Shown: in pieces, positions 35,392 to 42,524 of the stretch
Layout: each line of letters begins with the position of its first letter
Position numbering within the stretch: position 1 is the first letter of the stretch
Assembly: GCF_000479005.1 (NCBI RefSeq)
Contig: NZ_AWXC01000041.1
Span: forward strand, 1 to 64,000
Length of the DNA: 64,000 bases
Direction: 5' to 3'
Source: Prevotella sp. BV3P1
Lineage (GTDB): Bacteria; Bacteroidota; Bacteroidia; Bacteroidales; Bacteroidaceae
Position numbers and translations under genes: made by a program
The notes under the pieces: generated by a model
Seen by the model: the letters and a program-made list of their open reading frames with translations, nothing else
Told to the model about the DNA's origin: nothing
Database searches by the model: none

Positions 35392-36650
35392 ATAAATTAA
35401 GATTTCTTTCCTGTTTGCTTGTTCTGGGCATGTATATGCCTCTGCAGGCGCAGGTGGTTTACGAAGACATAGCGGATAACGACAGTTCGGAAGTGACCGA
35501 CGTGGCCTTGATGGACACGCTCTCGGACGATAGCGTGGCACTGCCTTGGCCACAAAATGCGCAAGCACGAATTGACAAATTGCTTACGCACAAGATGTTT
35601 GAAACCTCGCAGTTGGGACTGATGGTGTACGACCTCACGGCCGACAGTGTCATCTACGCCCACAACGAGCGTCAACTGATGCGCCCCGCCAGCACCATGA
35701 AAGTGGTCACAGCCATCACCGCACTCGACAAGTTGGGAGGCAGTTATCAGTTCAAAACCGCACTTTATTACACCGGAACGATACAAAATCGCACCCTCAT
35801 GGGTGATCTCTACTGCGTTGGGGGCTTCGATCCGCAGTTCGGTAGGGATGACATGCGTGCCTTTACCGATTGTATGAAAACGCTTGGCGTGGACACCATA
35901 CGCGGTAATCTGTATGCCGACAAAAGTATGAAAGACCTTGACGTGTTGGGTGAAGGATGGTGTTGGGACGACGACAATCCCGTGTTGTCACCCTTGGTGT
36001 ATCGCCGTAAAGACCATTTCATGACCGAGTTTGAGAAAGAGCTGCGTGAGGCCGGCATCCAAGTGGAAGCTTTCAGTTCGGTAGCAAAGTGCCCTGCCGA
36101 AGCCATTCGCATCTGTGAACGGACGCACAGCATTGACCAAATCTTGCTGCCGATGATGAAAAAGAGCGACAATCTGTACGCTGAGGCGCTGTTCTATCAG
36201 CTGGTATCGCGTGAAAACGGTCGAACGGTGACGGCCAAAGAGGCGCGGTCGGTGGTACGCCGACTAATAAATAAGGTGGGACTGGATGCCTCTCGGTATA
36301 AAATTGCTGACGGCAGCGGACTGTCATTGTACAATTATGTCAGTGTAGAACTGTTAGTGAAGTTGCTCAAATATGGCTATCAACACCAAAATATCTACAA
36401 CCATCTGCTGCCATCGATGCCAACTGCGGGTGTGGATGGTACGTTGAAGAAACGCCTGAGAGATACTTATACCCGCGGAAAGGTGTGGGCCAAGACGGGC
36501 ACCGTGACGGGTGTGACCAGTCTGGCGGGCTATTGTGAGGCTTCAAACGGGCACCTGCTGTGCTTTGCCATCATCAACCAAGGGGTGATGTACGGAAAAA
36601 ACGGACGCGCTTTTCAAGACAGAGTTTGCCATGCGTTGTGCTTGCCATGA
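35388..36650 (+). CDS. dacB: D-alanyl-D-alanine carboxypeptidase/endopeptidase (PBP4-type)
   Basis: 420 residues. A signal peptide (LSCLLVLGMYMPLQA) precedes the mature protein. The three penicillin-binding motifs are present: Ser-x-x-Lys as STMK at 102-105, SDN in MMKKSDNLYAEAL near 260 and KTG in VWAKTGTVTGV near 369. PBP4-type enzymes trim D-Ala and cut peptidoglycan cross-links in the periplasm. The S13 inserted domain lies between the first two motifs. The start overlaps the preceding gene by 4 bp. Complete. Confidence 0.94.
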   Translation: MNKLRFLSCLLVLGMYMPLQAQVVYEDIADNDSSEVTDVALMDTLSDDSVALPWPQNAQARIDKLLTHKMFETSQLGLMVYDLTADSVIYAHNERQLMRPASTMKVVTAITALDKLGGSYQFKTALYYTGTIQNRTLMGDLYCVGGFDPQFGRDDMRAFTDCMKTLGVDTIRGNLYADKSMKDLDVLGEGWCWDDDNPVLSPLVYRRKDHFMTEFEKELREAGIQVEAFSSVAKCPAEAIRICERTHSIDQILLPMMKKSDNLYAEALFYQLVSRENGRTVTAKEARSVVRRLINKVGLDASRYKIADGSGLSLYNYVSVELLVKLLKYGYQHQNIYNHLLPSMPTAGVDGTLKKRLRDTYTRGKVWAKTGTVTGVTSLAGYCEASNGHLLCFAIINQGVMYGKNGRAFQDRVCHALCLP

Positions 36651-36695
36651 CGTATAGGTTAAGATAAATTATTCATGAATAAACAATAAAAGATT

Positions 36696-37907
36696 ATGTG
36701 GGATATTACAGAAACAATGGAGCAGATACGAAGTGTTGTGGAAGATCTGATTCAGATGTGTGGAATTACAGGTGCGGCAGTACCCGTTGTACGCTATGTG
36801 TCGATGTCGTTGGCAGCCATTTTCTTTTCTTGGCTCAGCTATATTATCGCCAAAAAACTGCTGATTCCTGTCATTGAGAAGCTCACTGCACGGACGAATG
36901 CCACGTGGGACGAGGTGTTGCTCAACCACGATGTGCTGCTCAAGGTTTGTGCCATCGTTCCAGCGGTAGTCATTTACAAACTCTTGCCGTTGGTGTTCTA
37001 TGAAGCACCTTTTGTGCAAGAGATGCTCAACCGGCTCACCAGCATCTACATCACGGTGACCTCGGTGCAGTTAGGCATTGCCGTAATCAACTCGTTCCGC
37101 CATCTTGAGAACACACAGAACTCGAGTAGGCAGCAGTATTTGCAGTCGTTCTGCGGCGTATTGAAGATAGTTGCCATTTTCATCGGTGTCATCGTGGTGG
37201 TAGCCTTGGTGATAGACAAGAGTCCGATGAAGCTGTTTGCCGGTCTGGGTGCTACCTCTGCCGTGTTGATGTTGGTGTTCAAGGACACCATCGAGGGTCT
37301 GGTGGCCGGCATCCGTCTCACCAGTAACGACATGATTCGGCGTGGTGACTGGATTACGGTGCCGTCGACACCCGTGGATGGTGAGGTGATGGAGATGACG
37401 CTTACCACCGTGAAGGTGCAGAATTTTGACAACACCATTGTGACGGTGTCGCCCAAGACGTTGGTCGAAGGGTCGTTCCAAAACTGGAAAGGCATGCAGG
37501 AAAGTGGCGGAAGACGTGTGCAACGACTGGTTTATTTCGACTTTTTATCTATCAAACCGGCAACGCAAGAGCTGAAGGATATGTGCCAGGAAAAGGGATT
37601 TTTGACGGTGCAAGAGCTGAAAGGCGACCTCACAAACTTGGGTTTGTATCGAAAGTACATGGAAAACTGGCTCAAACAATCGCCCGAGGTGAATACAGAA
37701 CTCACTTGCATGGTACGCCAATTAGAGGCTACGAATACGGGTTTGCCCATCCAGTTTTACTTCTTCCTGAGCAACAAGGAATGGATTGTCTACGAACATA
37801 ACATGGCCGAAATCATGGAGTGGGCGTACACCATGGCGCCAGTGTTTGGCTTGCACATCTACGAACGTCCTTCTGTAATGCCTCAAGGCAAGCTGCTGTC
37901 GAGATAA
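36696..37907 (+). CDS. Mechanosensitive ion channel, MscS family (YbdG-like)
   Basis: 403 residues with about five membrane helices. The pore helix reads MKLFAGLGATSAVLMLVFKDTIEG and is followed by the beta domain DMIRRGDWITVPSTPVDGEVMEMTLTTVKVQNFDNTIVTVSPKTLVEGSFQNW. The C-terminal domain is longer than in minimal MscS and matches the YbdG/YnaI-like subgroup. Its role is to release solutes at low osmolarity. Inner membrane. It starts 45 bp after dacB and could share its transcript; the serpin gene follows after 82 bp. Confidence 0.93.
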   Translation: MWDITETMEQIRSVVEDLIQMCGITGAAVPVVRYVSMSLAAIFFSWLSYIIAKKLLIPVIEKLTARTNATWDEVLLNHDVLLKVCAIVPAVVIYKLLPLVFYEAPFVQEMLNRLTSIYITVTSVQLGIAVINSFRHLENTQNSSRQQYLQSFCGVLKIVAIFIGVIVVVALVIDKSPMKLFAGLGATSAVLMLVFKDTIEGLVAGIRLTSNDMIRRGDWITVPSTPVDGEVMEMTLTTVKVQNFDNTIVTVSPKTLVEGSFQNWKGMQESGGRRVQRLVYFDFLSIKPATQELKDMCQEKGFLTVQELKGDLTNLGLYRKYMENWLKQSPEVNTELTCMVRQLEATNTGLPIQFYFFLSNKEWIVYEHNMAEIMEWAYTMAPVFGLHIYERPSVMPQGKLLSR

Positions 37908-37989
37908 AAAATAAAAAATAAATTGTAAATCGGTGCAAGATTTCAATGTTTTCGTCATTCTATCAGTAGATAACTAAAACAGAATAGAT

Positions 37990-39231
37990 ATGATGAAACA
38001 TTTTTTTCCTTTAATCGGTGCATGTTGTTTGTCGGTTGGTATGCTGGCATCGTGTAGTGAAGACGATCCTGTTGCACCTAACATTAAGTATAATCCGGGA
38101 ACCATCAAGCTGACAACAGCACAGCAAGCGCAAGTAGAAAACAGCAATGAGTTTGCGTGGAAGTTCTTTAAAGAGGTGTCGAAAGGTGAGCAGCAAGACG
38201 TGTTTGTTTCGCCGCTGAGCGTGACTTATGCGCTCGGCATGCTTGCCAATGGGGCGGTAGGAGATACGCAGAAAGAAATCTTGGAGGGTCTTGAGTTCCG
38301 TTCAGGCAAGGTGCAAGACATCAATTCTCTTTGTCATCAACTCATGATAGAATCGCCAAAGTTGGACAAGTCGACCAAGGTTTCGATGGCGAATGCAGTA
38401 GTTGCGAACAAAAACAAACCGCTGCAGCCCGACTTTAAGAACGTGGTTGAAAAACAATATCAAGCGCTTGTAACCAATCAAGATTTCAGTTCGCCGGCCA
38501 CCTTGTCATTGATCAACCTGTGGGCGAGTGAACAAACGCACGGTATGGTGCCGAAATTGTTGGATCGTGTCCATCCAGATGCGGTTACATATCTACTCAA
38601 TGCGTTGTATTTCAAAGGCCTTTGGTATCACAAGTTTGATAAAAAACGTACACAGCAAGAATCGTTTACGCAGGCGGATGGCAAGAAGTTGACGGTGAAA
38701 ATGATGCATCAGAAAGAGCGATTCTTTGCTGCTGAGAACGACAACTATCAGACCGTGGTGCTTCCATACGGCAATGGATCGTACGAAATGGTGGTGCTCT
38801 TGCCTCGTGAGGGAAAGGATTTGTCGAGCTTGTTGCAGACCATGGATGCCAAAAAGTGGAAAGACAACCTGAAGAGCACGCATAGCAGCGAGGTTGATTT
38901 GAAGCTTCCACGCTTTACATCTGCGTACACCCGTGAGTTGAACGACGTGTTGAAGCTGTTAGGGATGAACACAATGTTTGAGCGTGGCAAGGCCGATTTG
39001 ACAAAAATGTCAATGGCAAAAGCTTTCGTTTCCATGGTTTTACAGAAGGCAAAGATCGAGGTTGATGAGGAAGGCTCAAAGGCAGCAGCTGTCACGGTGG
39101 TTGAGACACTTGATGCAGCTGTACCTCCTTCTAAGCCCATTATGTTCCATGCCAACCGTCCTTTCATGTATGCCATTGTTGAACACAGTACGGGTACCAT
39201 CTTTTTCATGGGTACTTATCAAGGCAAGTAA
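37990..39231 (+). CDS. Lipoprotein serpin (serine protease inhibitor)
   Basis: 413 residues. The lipobox LASC (Cys22) marks a lipoprotein, and the acidic SEDDP after it favours the outer surface. The serpin fold is clear: FAWKFFKEVSKGEQQDVFVSPLSVTYALGMLANGA, NAVVANK, YLLNALYFKGLWYHKF and a C-terminal NRPFMYAIVEHSTGTIFFMG. The hinge EEGSKAAAVTV has the small residues of inhibitory serpins. Counting from the hinge glycine puts the scissile P1 near Ala in TLDAAVPP, which suits an elastase-like target. An ATG-ATG start leaves one codon of doubt. Bacterial lipoprotein serpins such as miropin protect against host and own proteases. Confidence 0.94.
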   Translation: MMKHFFPLIGACCLSVGMLASCSEDDPVAPNIKYNPGTIKLTTAQQAQVENSNEFAWKFFKEVSKGEQQDVFVSPLSVTYALGMLANGAVGDTQKEILEGLEFRSGKVQDINSLCHQLMIESPKLDKSTKVSMANAVVANKNKPLQPDFKNVVEKQYQALVTNQDFSSPATLSLINLWASEQTHGMVPKLLDRVHPDAVTYLLNALYFKGLWYHKFDKKRTQQESFTQADGKKLTVKMMHQKERFFAAENDNYQTVVLPYGNGSYEMVVLLPREGKDLSSLLQTMDAKKWKDNLKSTHSSEVDLKLPRFTSAYTRELNDVLKLLGMNTMFERGKADLTKMSMAKAFVSMVLQKAKIEVDEEGSKAAAVTVVETLDAAVPPSKPIMFHANRPFMYAIVEHSTGTIFFMGTYQGK

Positions 39232-39282
39232 ATGGTTCTTAGACCGTTGGCAGATTGCTCTTTCAGTGGAAGAAATAAAAAG

Positions 39283-39310
39283 GGGCGACGTTACATCAGT
39301 AGCGTCGCCC
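39283..39310. terminator. Bidirectional terminator between the serpin and fabI genes
   Basis: GGGCGACG (39283-39290) pairs with CGTCGCCC (39303-39310), extended inward by TTAC/GTAG around ATCA to a 12-bp stem. On the minus strand CTTTTTATTTC follows, a good T tract for fabI; on the plus strand the tail is weak. Confidence 0.8.
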
Positions 39311-39334
39311 TTACAATTGATTGTTATGACGTGT

Positions 39335-40192
39335 TTATCCGTAGATAATTTTTCCGTTTTCGTCTTTATATTCATCCAATCCTTTCTCGTAAGTGGCCAT
39401 GGCGCGCAGGCTCATTCCCACGTTAGAGAAACCGCCATCGTGATAAAGGTTCTGCATGGTGACCTTCTTGGTGAGATCAGAGAACATCACGATGCAATAG
39501 TCTGCACACTCTTCTGCCGATGCGTTGCCCAGTGGAGACATGCGGTTGGCAAAGTCGAAGAGCTTGTCCATGCCTTTAATTCCCTCACCGGCCGTGGTCA
39601 TGGTAGGCGATTGAGAGATGGTGTTGATGCGCACATGTTTCTCTCGGCCATAGATATATCCAAAGCTACGCGCGATGCTTTCCAACAAAGCTTTGGCATC
39701 TGCCATGTCGTTATAGCCGAAGAAAGTGCGTTGTGCGGCTACATAACTGAGCGCAACGATAGACCCATATTCGTTAATGGCATCCAATTTCTTGGCGCTT
39801 TGTATCATCTTATGGAAAGAAACAGCCGAAATATCGAGCGTCGTGTCTAACATTTTGTAGTCCAAATCGTCGTAAGTACGATGCTTACGAACGTTGGGTG
39901 ACATGCCGATGGCATGCAACACGAAGTCGATTTTGCCACCAAGAATCTCCATAGACTGCTTGAACACATTCTCCAAGTCCTCCACGCTGGTAGCATCAGC
40001 GGGTATTACTTCGCAGTGAAGCTTTTCGGATAAGGCACTTACAGTACCCATTCTCACTGCTACGGGCGTGTTTGATAATGTGATTTTAGCACCTTCTTCA
40101 ACAGCTCTTTCAGCTACTTTCCAAGCGATAGATCGCTCATTAAGGGCACCAAAGACGATGCCTCTTTTTCCTAATAATAAGTTGTTGCTCAT
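39335..40192 (-). CDS. fabI: Enoyl-[acyl-carrier-protein] reductase FabI
   Basis: 285 residues. It reduces enoyl-ACP with NADH in the last step of fatty-acid elongation. It belongs to the short-chain dehydrogenase type: dinucleotide motif GALNERSIAW at 15-24, active-site Tyr150, Tyr160 and Lys167 with the FabI spacing (Y-N-D-M-A-D-A-K), and the substrate loop ISQSPTMTTAGEGIKG. Cytoplasmic. Its own -7 box lies at 40217-40224 and a strong terminator follows. This is the usual triclosan target enzyme; no FabK or FabV is seen. Confidence 0.97.
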   Translation of the reverse strand: MSNNLLLGKRGIVFGALNERSIAWKVAERAVEEGAKITLSNTPVAVRMGTVSALSEKLHCEVIPADATSVEDLENVFKQSMEILGGKIDFVLHAIGMSPNVRKHRTYDDLDYKMLDTTLDISAVSFHKMIQSAKKLDAINEYGSIVALSYVAAQRTFFGYNDMADAKALLESIARSFGYIYGREKHVRINTISQSPTMTTAGEGIKGMDKLFDFANRMSPLGNASAEECADYCIVMFSDLTKKVTMQNLYHDGGFSNVGMSLRAMATYEKGLDEYKDENGKIIYG

Positions 40193-40216
40193 ATTTATAT
40201 ATTAAGAGTTTGGCAA

Positions 40217-40224
40217 CAAAGGTA
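40217..40224 (-). promoter_or_regulatory. -7 box (TACCTTTG) of fabI
   Basis: Exact TAnnTTTG on the minus strand, about 25 nt before the ATG. The -33 element is not clear. Confidence 0.5.
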
Positions 40225-40271
40225 CGTAAAAATAATGAAATAGCTGTTCTGCCCTCCTTAGAAGTTGTTCC

Positions 40272-40856
40272 CTATTTCTTCTTAGGCTTTTTATCTTTCG
40301 GTGTTGGCGTTTTCTTTTTGTTTTCTAAAGCATTGTCCTTCTTGAATTTAGTGAGCTGTGCTTTCGTTTGATGTGCATTTTGTTTCTGTTGGTCCGCCCA
40401 TGCATCAATGAAGCGACCCCCTTCGGTAGAAACGCCAAAGTCAAGCTCAGGCAATTCTCTTCTTTCCTTGGAGCGGTATGGAACCTTGATGATATCCGCC
40501 GACTCGATGCGTTCTACCGTCACCATGGCAACGCCGTCGGCGAGTATTCCCAACTCTTTGGCTGCTCTCCACGACAGGTCAATAATCCTTCCTCGCGTGA
40601 ATGGTCCCCTATCAGTTACCTTGACAATGACCTCTTGCTTGTTAGAAGGATTGGTTACCTTTAACAATGTTCCAAATGGATAGGTGCGATGGGCGCACGT
40701 CATGCTATCATGATGCAGTCTTTCACCGCTGGCTGTGCGTGTTCCAGTCGCTTTTTTAGAATAATAAGTGGCTTTACCCTTCTGCTTTTGAGCCAGCAGA
40801 AAGGTAAAGCCTGTCAGTAGAATTAAAAATAAAATACTTATTTTTTGAAACTTCAC
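40272..40856 (-). CDS. RlpA-like double-psi beta-barrel protein
   Basis: 194 residues. A signal peptide (ISILFLILLTGFTFLLA) is followed by QKQKGKATYYS. The DPBB domain covers about 27-115: KATYYSKKATGTRTASGER, AHRTYPFGTLLKVTNPSNKQEVIVKVTDRGPFTRGRIIDLSWRAAKELG. This is the RlpA core that cleaves naked glycan strands in some bacteria; there is no SPOR domain. The C-terminus is a lysine-rich tail (KKKTPTPKDKKPKKK). It starts 17 bp after gdhA and may be co-transcribed with it. A near-perfect 17-bp hairpin overlaps the signal-peptide end (40770-40811). Confidence 0.88.
   Translation of the reverse strand: MKFQKISILFLILLTGFTFLLAQKQKGKATYYSKKATGTRTASGERLHHDSMTCAHRTYPFGTLLKVTNPSNKQEVIVKVTDRGPFTRGRIIDLSWRAAKELGILADGVAMVTVERIESADIIKVPYRSKERRELPELDFGVSTEGGRFIDAWADQQKQNAHQTKAQLTKFKKDNALENKKKTPTPKDKKPKKK
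40770..40811 (-). other. Strong hairpin inside the rlpA-like coding start
   Basis: Arms 40770-40786 and 40795-40811 are 17 nt each, differing at one position that becomes a G-U pair in the mRNA, around an 8-nt loop. It covers the codons for GFTFLLAQKQKGKA at the signal-peptidase site. Confidence 0.7.
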
Positions 40857-40873
40857 CCTACGTTATTTTGGGT

Positions 40874-42211
40874 TTATACCACACCCTGTTCCATCATGGC
40901 ATGGGCTACTTTCATGAATCCGGCCACGTTAGCACCCTTCACATAGTTGATGTATCCGTCGGGTTGTGTGCCGTATTTCACGCATTGTTCGTGGATAGAG
41001 TGCATGATGTAGTGCAACTTTTCGTCTACTTCTGCCTCGCTCCAAGTGAGTCGGATAGAGTTTTGAGTCATCTCAAGACCCGATGTTGCCACACCACCTG
41101 CATTCACTGCCTTGCCAGGAGCAAAGAGTTGTCCAGCTGCAACGAACTTATCAACAGCTTCAGCTGTACATCCCATGTTACTTACTTCTGCTACACAGAG
41201 AGGTTTGTTGGCCAAAATGCGGTCAGCATCTTCACCGTTCAATTCGTTTTGAGTAGCACATGTCAAGTAAATATCGGCTTTCTGTTCCCAAGGTTTCTTG
41301 CCTTCATGGAATTCAGAGCCTGCGAATTTGTCGGCGTATGGTTTGCAAACGTCATTGCCGCTGCTGCGTAATTCGAGCATGTAAGCAATCTTTTCGCCGC
41401 TGATGCCATTGGGATCGTAGATGTAACCGTCAGGACCACTAATGGTAATCACCTTTCCTCCCAGCTCTGTGGCTTTGAGAGCAGCGCCCCATGCTACGTT
41501 ACCGAAACCGCTGATGGCAAATGTTTTACCCTTGATGTCAATATTGCGTGTCTGCAACATTTGATTCACAAAGTACAAAGCACCGAATCCTGTTGCTTCT
41601 GGACGAATGCGAGAGCCGCCATATTCCAAACCCTTACCGGTGAGAACGCCTTCCCAGCGACCTACCAACTTCTTGTATTGACCGAACAAATAACCAATTT
41701 CACGACCACCAACACCAATATCTCCAGCGGGAACGTCAGTGCTCGGGCCAATATATTTGTAGAGTTCAGACATGAACGATTGGCAGAATCTCATGACTTC
41801 GGCATCACTTCTTCCACGAATGGAGAAGTCAGAACCACCTTTAGCACCACCCATAGGTAAGGTTGTCAATGCGTTTTTGAAGGTTTGTTCAAAGCCCAAG
41901 AACTTCATAATAGATAAGTTAACAGATGGGTGGAAACGCAATCCGCCTTTGTACGGACCAATGGCGCCGTTGAATTGTACGCGATAGCCGATGTTAACAT
42001 GAACCTCTCCCTGGTCGTCTACCCAAGGTACGCGGAACATGATGACGCGCTCTGGCTCAACAATGCGCTCTATGATTTTAGCTTTCTCAAACTCAGGATG
42101 CTCGTTGTACACGTCCTTTACGGATATAAGCACCTCTTTGACAGCTTGTAAATACTCAGATTCGCCTGGATGCTTCTTCTCCAGGTCTTGCATGATTTTT
42201 TCAATTTCCAT
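40874..42211 (-). CDS. gdhA: Glutamate dehydrogenase (hexameric, probably NADP-specific)
   Basis: 445 residues, the classical hexameric size. It interconverts 2-oxoglutarate plus ammonia and glutamate, a main ammonia-assimilation route in Prevotella. The substrate motifs are FRVPWVDDQGEVHVNIGYRVQFNGAIGPYKGGLRFHPSVNLS with catalytic Lys in LPMGGAKGGSDF. The Rossmann phrase is FAISGFGNVAWGAALKATELG. The Ala in GFGNVA and the fungal/E. coli-like layout favour NADP, but cofactor choice is inferred. A full promoter lies at 42269-42300. The rlpA-like gene follows after 17 bp. Confidence 0.96.
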   Translation of the reverse strand: MEIEKIMQDLEKKHPGESEYLQAVKEVLISVKDVYNEHPEFEKAKIIERIVEPERVIMFRVPWVDDQGEVHVNIGYRVQFNGAIGPYKGGLRFHPSVNLSIMKFLGFEQTFKNALTTLPMGGAKGGSDFSIRGRSDAEVMRFCQSFMSELYKYIGPSTDVPAGDIGVGGREIGYLFGQYKKLVGRWEGVLTGKGLEYGGSRIRPEATGFGALYFVNQMLQTRNIDIKGKTFAISGFGNVAWGAALKATELGGKVITISGPDGYIYDPNGISGEKIAYMLELRSSGNDVCKPYADKFAGSEFHEGKKPWEQKADIYLTCATQNELNGEDADRILANKPLCVAEVSNMGCTAEAVDKFVAAGQLFAPGKAVNAGGVATSGLEMTQNSIRLTWSEAEVDEKLHYIMHSIHEQCVKYGTQPDGYINYVKGANVAGFMKVAHAMMEQGVV

Positions 42212-42268
42212 AGTAGAATTTATTTAATTAGTTGGTTATACATGTCATGGATAGTATCCAAGACGTGG

Positions 42269-42300
42269 CAAATATAGTTTTTTTATAAATACCCACCAAA
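42269..42300 (-). promoter_or_regulatory. Promoter of gdhA
   Basis: Read leftward: TTTG (42297-42300), 20-bp spacer, TATATTTG (42269-42276). Both elements are perfect; leader about 50 nt. Confidence 0.75.
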
Positions 42301-42404
42301 TATAAAAGGATAAATTCTAGTTTCAATGTTTATAAATGTGAAAACTGATGGAAATACACCTTATATAATAGTTGGCGTTTGGATAGATGAAAGTTCATTG
42401 GAAA

Positions 42405-42436
42405 TTTGTACATATACATTGTATTTCCTACATTTG
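42405..42436 (+). promoter_or_regulatory. Promoter of the receiver-PPDK_N fusion gene
   Basis: TTTG (42405-42408), a 20-bp spacer and TACATTTG (42429-42436). The predicted start is near 42442, with a leader of about 83 nt. Confidence 0.72.
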
Positions 42437-42524
42437 TCGTGTCGATATTGTCCAATCAAAGACGGACCTTCATTTTGGAAACCTCTTTCGTTTGGTTAGT
42501 TCTTACTTCTTGAAATAAACATTT

